Of a stretch of DNA of 37,632 nucleotides, positions 32,889 to 37,632 are shown piece after piece. How positions within the stretch are numbered: position 1 is the first letter of the stretch; every line of letters begins with the position of its first letter. Where the stretch lies: positions 1-37,632 of the forward strand of contig JAUNUM010000019.1 in NCBI GenBank assembly GCA_030538215.1. The letters run 5' to 3'. Below the pieces are notes generated by a model. The model worked only from the letters and a program-made list of their open reading frames with translations, did no database searches and was not told the DNA's origin. The DNA comes from Bacteroidia bacterium. GTDB taxonomy: Bacteria; Bacteroidota; Bacteroidia; Bacteroidales; Dysgonomonadaceae. The translations under genes were made by a program, and so were the position numbers.

Positions 32889-32950
32889 GTGGGTTAACAT
32901 TATTTAACATAATAATGTCATAAATCTGTTGAAAAGATATGTCATCCCAT

Positions 32951-34423
32951 TTAAGCATTCCTATTTCTTTTTTTCCGTTTTTTCTCCGGTTCCGCGCTGC
33001 CTTGACTACCAAAGGCAGTCATTATACCTTTCGCCGTTTCTATTCCTATATCTATAGAGCTATCAGCTTTTACGTGTTCATCTTCTATTTCGGAAACATC
33101 TTTTTCCTCGTCGATGTCATCTTCATTGTATATTTGATATTTACCTTTATTTTCTAATTGTTCTTTATGTAAACTATGATAATCAGCCAGCAGTTTTTTA
33201 TCCTCAATCAATTCATTAAGATTGATAATTTGCTTTTTTGCAGTTATCAAATACACATCGCTTTTATAACTGTATAAATCAACGCTATTGAAACGCTTTA
33301 TATCGTCTAAATCATTAACGGACTTACACCCTGAAAAAAATATTTTATATTTTTCAAAATCTTCTTTTGAAACTATTTTGTCGTTCAATTGAACGTTAGC
33401 AATATCGATAGATAAATAGTGACTTAACATTTCTCTTTCTCTCTGCGTTGATACGTTATACTTTGAAGCAATCAAACGTTCAGAATAAGATTTACCTTTG
33501 GTCTGCGACACGTACTCCTGTTCATCCAACGATAATATATTGTTAAGTTTACTAATAAGACTACCTCTAAAAACTTCTTTTCTAGAACTATCAATTACAG
33601 TATAACCGAATGGTTTTTTGGATTCAGAAAAATGAAATACAATCTCAATATTCTTACTCTTGAGTTGTTTTGTAAATTCACTTTTGTAATTGACAATTTC
33701 ATTGTTGGAATTAAATACCGGATATATTTTTTTATCCATACCGGATAAACTACTAAATTCTTGTTTTAATTGAGAAATAGCTTTTTTATCGGCTAAAAAA
33801 AACTTCATATCACTAAGAGCCACATCCTCACATTTCGCACCCATTTTATAAATGGAAATTACATTGTCTTTTTCTCTTACCTCAAATTTATGTAACTTTA
33901 GAAGTGAAATAAATTGATTTTTTGTTTCAAATTTATACCCTTTCAAGGCATTTAAATCTAAGTCATTGTTCCGTGAAATAGATTTTTTCATTATTTCTTG
34001 AATAGCATTTAAAGAACGAACATTCTCGTAACTATCGTTTATTTTTTTTCCGTTTGCATCAACTCTTGTTGACACAATATGTATATGATTATTATTTGTA
34101 TCGTTGTGAAAAAGTATAATATACGGCTGCTCTCCATATCCCATTTTATCCATATATTGATTACCAATTTCTTTCAATTGTTCAGGAGAATATTCCCTTC
34201 CTTTACAAGAAATTGTAGCGTGAAACTGTGGGTTCTTAACCCTTTTGTTCACGTCCGAATAACTTTTCAAATAGTTTTTCACATCTGCCGCTGTCATTGT
34301 TTCGGGTTTTAATACCTTGAAATTTTTAATATCTATCAATTCTGCACTACCCTTTGCTTGCTTGTTGCTATTGTACCTGACTGCATTAAAAGTACCTGTT
34401 TTGCTTAAAATTTTTGCTACCAT
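32951..34423 (-). CDS. Conjugative relaxase (Bacteroides MobB-type)
   Basis: Relaxases cut one strand at oriT and carry it into the recipient. The 490-aa protein has the three-His metal site in H106-N-D-T-N-N-N-H113-I-H115 (FHNDTNNNHIHIV), an upstream FHATIS motif (His68) and a candidate nucleophile Tyr17 in AVRYNSNK. This fits MOBP-like relaxases known as MobB in Bacteroides. The C-terminal 370 residues are unlike any domain I know and end in a basic tail. Its start overlaps the accessory gene by one base (TAATG). Confidence 0.9.
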   Translation of the reverse strand: MVAKILSKTGTFNAVRYNSNKQAKGSAELIDIKNFKVLKPETMTAADVKNYLKSYSDVNKRVKNPQFHATISCKGREYSPEQLKEIGNQYMDKMGYGEQPYIILFHNDTNNNHIHIVSTRVDANGKKINDSYENVRSLNAIQEIMKKSISRNNDLDLNALKGYKFETKNQFISLLKLHKFEVREKDNVISIYKMGAKCEDVALSDMKFFLADKKAISQLKQEFSSLSGMDKKIYPVFNSNNEIVNYKSEFTKQLKSKNIEIVFHFSESKKPFGYTVIDSSRKEVFRGSLISKLNNILSLDEQEYVSQTKGKSYSERLIASKYNVSTQREREMLSHYLSIDIANVQLNDKIVSKEDFEKYKIFFSGCKSVNDLDDIKRFNSVDLYSYKSDVYLITAKKQIINLNELIEDKKLLADYHSLHKEQLENKGKYQIYNEDDIDEEKDVSEIEDEHVKADSSIDIGIETAKGIMTAFGSQGSAEPEKKRKKRNRNA

Positions 34424-34785
34424 TACTGTGATAAAAGCCTATACATTGAACGAATATTCTTACTTAATTCTTCCTGTGATTTTATGTATTTATCCAGTAA
34501 TTTGTACAAATCTTTGATCATTATATTGTCAAAATTTTTGTAGTTTGTATTTAAAATTTTCGCAATTTGGTTTATATTATTATCTACTTTATTGTCTCGT
34601 ACAGCAATATTTTCTAATTCTCGAATAATTTCTTTCTGCTTGTAAACAGTTTTTTTCCCTAACGTTTGTTGCAGAATAAATTCAGATATCGTCACTCCGT
34701 ACTCTTTAGCTTTTAAGTTTAAAGAGTTCTTATCTTCATCAGTAATCCGAAAATAAAACCCTGCTGTTTTGTTTTTCTTACCCAT
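34423..34785 (-). CDS. Relaxosome accessory protein (MobA/MobC-like, RHH type)
   Basis: This 120-aa basic protein has an N-terminal ribbon-helix-helix-like segment (YFRITDEDKNSLNLKAKEYG, then ISEFILQQTLG) and a helical C-terminal half with NQIAKILN, typical of MobC-type proteins that bind oriT and help the relaxase. It is translationally coupled to the relaxase. Confidence 0.85.
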   Translation of the reverse strand: MGKKNKTAGFYFRITDEDKNSLNLKAKEYGVTISEFILQQTLGKKTVYKQKEIIRELENIAVRDNKVDNNINQIAKILNTNYKNFDNIMIKDLYKLLDKYIKSQEELSKNIRSMYRLLSQ

Positions 34786-34907
34786 TGACTAACTAAAAAA
34801 TTGAGTTCCGAAATTTTTAAAACCTTTCTTTTCGAGAAAGGCAAGAGGTTTTTGTATATACAAAAACACATCTTGCAAATAAAAAAAGCGCACACGCTTT
34901 TCAGCTT
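34786..34907. other. Candidate oriT region
   Basis: This space lies directly upstream of the relaxosome genes. It holds a perfect 20-bp palindrome GTTTTTGTATATACAAAAAC (34848-34867) and, beside it, a hairpin CCTTTCTT-TTCG-AGAAAGG with a further outer pairing AACCT/AGGTT. Inverted repeats next to mob genes are typical of oriT. The nick site cannot be read. Confidence 0.5.
34884..34901 (-). terminator. Intrinsic terminator of the 143-aa gene
   Basis: AAAAGCG (34884-34890), CACA loop, CGCTTTT (34895-34901). On the minus strand it is followed by TTTTTTATTT, directly after the gene ending at 34908. Confidence 0.75.
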
Positions 34908-35339
34908 TTAATCAAAAACACTATTAATTAATTTTAAAACTTCTTCATTTGAATCTGATACAACTTTTGTTGTTATTAAATTATCTAATTTCATTATCAA
35001 CTCTGAAATTTCACTTTTATATTTCTGTTTATATTTCCGATTCTTCAACCTCGTTGTTTTTTCATTTGCCAGAAATAAGTTAATTCTTGAATTATACATA
35101 TTACGTAAAACTTCAAAGATTGTAATATTTCCCGATATATCATTTATTGATATTTTTGATATTTCTACTAAATCCAATATGTCATTTATTAATGTATTCT
35201 GCTCTTTAAAACGATTCGGATTAAACGTTGATAATACATAATTCGCAAAAAGCTTCATTATGCGAAAAACACCAATTATTATGCAAATAATAATTAATAT
35301 TGTTAATATATAATCCAAATATGTGAAAGTTGTCAACAT
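34908..35339 (-). CDS. Uncharacterised membrane-anchored protein
   Basis: This 143-aa protein has a single strongly hydrophobic segment at residues 8-30 (LDYILTILIIICIIIGVFRI) and then a basic, helical region of about 110 residues facing the cytoplasm or periplasm. No family is recognised. It has its own promoter (TACTTTTG with TTG 19 bases upstream) and terminator. Its place beside oriT may hint at entry exclusion, but nothing in the sequence shows it. Confidence 0.6.
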   Translation of the reverse strand: MLTTFTYLDYILTILIIICIIIGVFRIMKLFANYVLSTFNPNRFKEQNTLINDILDLVEISKISINDISGNITIFEVLRNMYNSRINLFLANEKTTRLKNRKYKQKYKSEISELIMKLDNLITTKVVSDSNEEVLKLINSVFD

Positions 35340-35388
35340 AATAAATTTGTAATAGGCTAATTAATAGGCTTATCATAATACACAGTCA

Positions 35389-35396
35389 CAAAAGTA
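35389..35396 (-). promoter_or_regulatory. Promoter of the 143-aa gene
   Basis: On the minus strand TACTTTTG is preceded by TTG with a 19-base spacer, matching both halves of the Bacteroidetes promoter. It is divergent from a plus-strand promoter at 35442, so the two share a control region. Confidence 0.65.
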
Positions 35397-35441
35397 ACAA
35401 TTTCAAATTGAAAAACAATAAAAAAATCAAAAAATTTTCGC

Positions 35442-35472
35442 TAATTTTGCTTTATATGTTGTAAAACATATA
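35442..35472 (+). promoter_or_regulatory. Plus-strand promoter with inverted repeat
   Basis: TAATTTTG (35442-35449) is a good -7 box. Immediately downstream TATATGTT (35453-35460) and AACATATA (35465-35472) form an inverted repeat of 8 bp at the expected transcription start, a likely operator. The next gene starts at 35534, giving a leader of about 80 bases. Confidence 0.5.
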
Positions 35473-35533
35473 GCAATATTTGCACAACTCATTTATATTA
35501 CGTAATATACGCAATATTACAAATTTCACAATT

Positions 35534-35704
35534 ATGAGAACAATCGGGAAAATTTTGGGATTTATGCTGATTTCAGCAATTTCCGGAATAATGTGCTTAA
35601 ATGCATTTATGACAAATAATATAATACTATCACTTGCCGGAATGGGATTATTTTTCGGCTACGTAATTTTGGCGTTTCGGAGTAAAAAAAAATATCGACA
35701 CTAA
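35534..35704 (+). CDS. Small two-helix membrane protein
   Basis: The start is set at the ATG 35534 (MRTIGKILGFMLISAISGIM); the longer frame opens with TTG before the operator. The 56-aa protein has two membrane segments (about 6-24 and 27-46) and a basic tail. Such small plasmid membrane proteins can be toxins or exclusion factors. No family is recognised. Confidence 0.5.
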   Translation: MRTIGKILGFMLISAISGIMCLNAFMTNNIILSLAGMGLFFGYVILAFRSKKKYRH

Positions 35705-35723
35705 TAAATATACTTCAATAAAT

Positions 35724-36134
35724 TTACTTCTCCATAAGGTCTAGGATATCGACAATAAAAAGCGAAAATGAATAAACAGACATAATAGTTAACAATTCAT
35801 TCTTGTAATAGGTATTCATTAAATTGTAAAATCTATCAACATATTCATTTTCGAGTAAAAGTGTTAATTGTGCAGTTTCTTTTATTATGTATTTTTGAGG
35901 AATATTGAAATCTCTCTTGTTGCTACGAAAAAAACGGATATCGTCTAATTCAGCTTTCATCAATTTACCGTATTTTACGGTAAAGTCAATCTCTAGCAAA
36001 TTAATAAATTCTCTTGCAAAATTAGCAAAAGAATGTTCTTCAATTTTGTCGCGCGTTCTAAAATAGTCAAAAGATTGAATTTTATAACGGTCAATAATTG
36101 ATTTATCCGCCACAATCAGAATTGTTTTCTTCAT
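35724..36134 (-). CDS. Uncharacterised protein
   Basis: This is a 136-aa, mostly helical soluble protein with many Phe, Tyr and Ile (for example SFANFAREFINLLEIDF). The first strand (KKTILIVADKS) and following turn look like the start of a Rossmann-type fold, but no motif supports an enzyme. It converges on the small membrane gene and has a -7 box TATTTTTG at 36180-36173. I recognise no family. Confidence 0.55.
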   Translation of the reverse strand: MKKTILIVADKSIIDRYKIQSFDYFRTRDKIEEHSFANFAREFINLLEIDFTVKYGKLMKAELDDIRFFRSNKRDFNIPQKYIIKETAQLTLLLENEYVDRFYNLMNTYYKNELLTIMSVYSFSLFIVDILDLMEK

Positions 36135-36172
36135 TAATCAAAAAAGAATATGACATATTTTGATACTAAAAG

Positions 36173-36180
36173 CAAAAATA
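36173..36180 (-). promoter_or_regulatory. Promoter of the 136-aa gene
   Basis: TATTTTTG on the minus strand lies 38 bases before the ATG at 36134. The -33 box is not clear. Confidence 0.45.
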
Positions 36181-36242
36181 ATAAGAATTAATTACAAAAA
36201 AGAAAAGTTACAAAAAAAAGACATCGTTAAAAATAGTAATTT

Positions 36243-36352
36243 TAAAAAAAGAGAGTTTCGTTAGAAACTCTCTTAGATGATAGGCTTTAGCCATCACAAT
36301 CCTATTGCTGTCGAGTTGCTCCTCAGCATTGCTCGCTTCCTCTTCGGACTGC
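36243..36352 (-). ncRNA. Candidate small RNA of about 110 nt
   Basis: A -7 box TATCTTTG (36364-36357, minus strand) and a strong terminator (36274-36249 plus T run) bracket about 110 bases that are richer in GC than the surroundings. Within it TGATGGCT-AA-AGCCTATCA makes a second hairpin, and GCTG/CAGC may make a third. An in-frame ATG two bases after the -7 box would give a peptide translated through the terminator, so coding is unlikely. It lies downstream of the resolvase and could be a regulatory or antisense-type RNA. No target is evident. Confidence 0.6.
36249..36274 (-). terminator. Terminator of the candidate small RNA
   Basis: AAGAGAGTTTC and GAAACTCTCTT form an 11-bp perfect stem with a GTTA loop, followed on the minus strand by seven or more T. 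Confidence 0.85.
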
Positions 36353-36356
36353 ATCA

Positions 36357-36364
36357 CAAAGATA
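36357..36364 (-). promoter_or_regulatory. Promoter -7 box of the candidate small RNA
   Basis: TATCTTTG on the minus strand, about 30 bases downstream of a 33-bp repeat copy. No distinct -33 TTG is seen. Confidence 0.5.
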
Positions 36365-36394
36365 TAAATTATTCCTTTAAAAAAAATATTTTTT

Positions 36395-36427
36395 AGGTTT
36401 TTTTTAGCCATTGGAAGGGCACAACCT
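36395..36427 (+). repeat. 33-bp dispersed repeat, copy 2
   Basis: Starts AGGTTTTTTTTAGCC and ends GGGCACAACCT; 5-base inverted ends. It lies about 170 bases past the end of the resolvase gene. Copy 3 lies on the other side of that gene in opposite orientation. Confidence 0.85.
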
Positions 36428-36539
36428 GTAAAATGAATATAAACCTTTTCCACTAAACACAACTATAGGAAGTAATCCCAGTAACGGTACACTACAAACA
36501 CGGCAACAGGGACATTGTTTGGCAAAAGGAGGGGGCATA

Positions 36540-36571
36540 GGGGGTTTTTCCCCCATAAAACCACTTTTATG
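36540..36571. other. Paired hairpins after the resolvase gene
   Basis: GGGGG-TTTTT-CCCCC (36540-36554) is followed directly by CATAAAA-CCAC-TTTTATG (36554-36571). They lie just past the resolvase stop and may end its transcript or form part of a recombination site. Confidence 0.5.
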
Positions 36572-36599
36572 AGGCTCGATGCCGAAATAAAATGAAATA

Positions 36600-37163
36600 C
36601 TAATTATCGGGGAAATTCAAAAGTCGGTAAAATGATGATCGACTTAAATTTATATGCTTACAAATATCATCTACCGACAAGGATTTATCTTCTCTCATTT
36701 TTTTTACTAACTGCACTTTTTTAATAGTTTCATCCGAGGATCCTCGGGGTCTCCCCCCTACCCGCCCCCTTTTTCTTGCTGCTTCCAATCCGGCAACTGT
36801 TCTTTCTGTGATAATATCTCTTTCAAATTCTGCTATTGCACCGAAAACAGCAATTTGAAACTTACCCATTGCCGAATTGGTATCTATTTTATCCTGGATG
36901 GCTACAAAAATGATTTTACGAGCATTTAAATCATTGATGATATTCAGCAGTTCAGTTAATGATCTCGCTAATCTATCCAATTTCCACACAACAAATGTAT
37001 CATCGGGGCGCAAAAAAGACAATGCTTTTTGCAACTCCGGGCGTGATTTAAAAGAAGACACTTTTTCCTGATAAATATTTTCACACCCAAAATTTTTCAA
37101 AGCATCATTTTGTAAGTCTAGATTTTGTTCATTTGTGCTTACTCTCGAATATCCTATAATCAT
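36600..37163 (-). CDS. Serine recombinase (resolvase/invertase family)
   Basis: These enzymes cut DNA with a serine and resolve plasmid dimers or invert segments. The 187-aa protein has the N-terminal catalytic motif IIGYSRVSTNEQNLDLQ with Ser9 as nucleophile, the VVWKLDRLARS segment at about 58-68, the GAIAEFERDIITERT helix and a C-terminal HTH (SVDDICKHINLSRSSFYRLL). Length fits the Tn3 resolvase/Hin family of about 185 aa. A plasmid multimer resolvase is the simplest role. It is flanked by inverted copies of a 33-bp repeat. Confidence 0.93.
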   Translation of the reverse strand: MIIGYSRVSTNEQNLDLQNDALKNFGCENIYQEKVSSFKSRPELQKALSFLRPDDTFVVWKLDRLARSLTELLNIINDLNARKIIFVAIQDKIDTNSAMGKFQIAVFGAIAEFERDIITERTVAGLEAARKRGRVGGRPRGSSDETIKKVQLVKKMREDKSLSVDDICKHINLSRSSFYRLLNFPDN

Positions 37164-37200
37164 AATATAATATTAAATGTTCCTAAAAAACGTAGTCTCA

Positions 37201-37208
37201 CAAAAGTA
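37201..37208 (-). promoter_or_regulatory. Promoter of the resolvase gene
   Basis: TACTTTTG on the minus strand, 37 bases before the ATG at 37163. No TTG at -33; the upstream AAAATTTT may take its place. Confidence 0.5.
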
Positions 37209-37308
37209 GTAAAATTTTCCGCGCCGGAACTATATAAAAGTGACTAATTTCAAGACGTTAAATTTGTCTCATAAAACTACCGTTTTAACAAGACAAAAAT
37301 AAAATGAT

Positions 37309-37341
37309 AGGTTGTGCCCTTCTAATGGCTAAAAAAAACCT
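37309..37341 (-). repeat. 33-bp dispersed repeat, copy 3 (inverted)
   Basis: Reverse complement of copy 2 with a single mismatch in the TTCCAATGG part. It lies between the resolvase promoter and the origin. Confidence 0.85.
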
Positions 37342-37394
37342 AATCGAGAAAATTTTAATTTTCGAGTAAATAAATAAAAAAGTCCGCTGGAGTT

Positions 37395-37440
37395 CCCCCC
37401 TTTTAGCGATTGGAATGAGCTTTAAATCTAAAAAGGGGGG
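37395..37440. other. GC-clamped inverted repeat in the origin region
   Basis: CCCCCCTTTTAG (37395-37406) pairs with CTAAAAAGGGGGG (37428-37440), with one extra A in the right arm and a 21-base loop that contains a degraded part of the 33-bp repeat (TTTTAGCGATTGGAA). A further G6 follows at 37451. It could be a structural part of the replication origin. Confidence 0.55.
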
Positions 37441-37530
37441 AAATGAGAAAGGGGGGATTATTCCATATATGTTGCTTTTGAAGTATTTTGGCTTCCAGTG
37501 AATATTCTGTTTATTCTTTAATATATTGGG

Positions 37531-37632
37531 GGTCTCAACTACACAACTAAATGTGATAAAATCCATATTAGCGGGCTTTATTTAGGGGCAAGAACTACAC
37601 AACTAACACCACTTAGGGGATAGAACTACACA
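37531..37632 (+). other. Iteron-type replication origin, running over the window end
   Basis: AACTACACAACTAA occurs at 37537-37550 and 37593-37606, and AACTACACA ends the window at 37624-37632, continuing with AC at base 1. The last two copies also share TTAGGGG upstream (37582, 37613) with a 31-bp period, and CACCA downstream. The rep gene begins at base 22 after the joint. This is the pattern of iterons that bind a Rep_3 initiator. Confidence 0.75.

Noticed and set aside
35480-35533. N-terminal extension of the small membrane protein from TTG
   Set aside because: The extension is not hydrophobic or conserved-looking, and an ATG directly before the first membrane helix is available.
36208-36462. 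84-aa minus-strand frame including GCALPMAKKN
   Set aside because: It runs through the 33-bp repeat, the small-RNA promoter and the terminator stem, so it is best explained as chance translation.
37531-37632. CRISPR array at the window end
   Set aside because: Only three short repeats with unequal spacing (56 and 31 bp) and no cas gene; the place upstream of rep fits iterons.

Overview
The window looks like a complete, or nearly complete, circular conjugative plasmid of a Bacteroidetes bacterium. Three things point to the host: AT-rich DNA, start sites mostly without a clear Shine-Dalgarno sequence but with Bacteroidetes-type -7 boxes (TAnnTTTG), and a conjugation gene set of the Bacteroides TraA-TraO type. 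The initiator gene begins at base 22. Three iteron-like repeats fill the last 100 bases, and the last one runs off the window end straight toward the initiator, so the two ends probably join.

Layout. (1) 1-1101: replication initiator. (2) 1103-7342: an accessory block bounded by two 54-bp direct repeats (49/54 identical). It carries a six-gene minus-strand operon that starts with a ribbon-helix-helix protein and ends with a Fic protein, a large non-coding region with a degenerate tandem duplication, the wreck of a zeta-toxin locus fused to an ORF6N gene, and a umuDC mutagenesis operon. (3) 7443-11100: small cargo genes, a DUF6922/AbiEii toxin-antitoxin pair, a gene remnant, and an exported JAMM-like lipoprotein with an exported companion. 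(4) 11108-32731: about 21.6 kb of minus-strand genes. In transcription order these are a ParA-like TraA, TraB-like, a small membrane protein, TraE, TraF, TraG, three VirB5/TraI-like paralogues, a secreted protein, TraJ, TraK, TraL-like, TraM, TraN, TraO-like, a small protein, ArdC, an XRE regulator, the coupling protein, an M23 peptidase, a DUF3945-type protein and five poorly known proteins, the last with three topoisomerase zinc repeats. (5) 32951-34907: relaxase, relaxosome accessory protein and a likely oriT. (6) 34908-37163: small unknown genes, a candidate small RNA and a serine resolvase flanked by inverted 33-bp repeats. (7) 37164-37632: origin region.

How it works together: the initiator acts at the iterons. 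The resolvase probably resolves multimers. The relaxase and its accessory protein would nick oriT, the coupling protein would pass the complex to the TraE-TraO secretion apparatus, and the M23 enzyme would open the wall. ArdC would protect entering DNA, and UmuDC and the AbiE-like pair serve host fitness and plasmid maintenance.

The strongest novelty is a complete DnaJ J-domain, with its HPD triad, inside the VirB4-type ATPase TraG. Next are the RHH-controlled Fic operon with a His-to-Gln change in the Fic motif, a free-standing triple topoisomerase zinc-repeat protein, the exported JAMM-like pair, and a candidate small RNA of about 110 nt. All functional calls come from reading the sequence; no database search was run.
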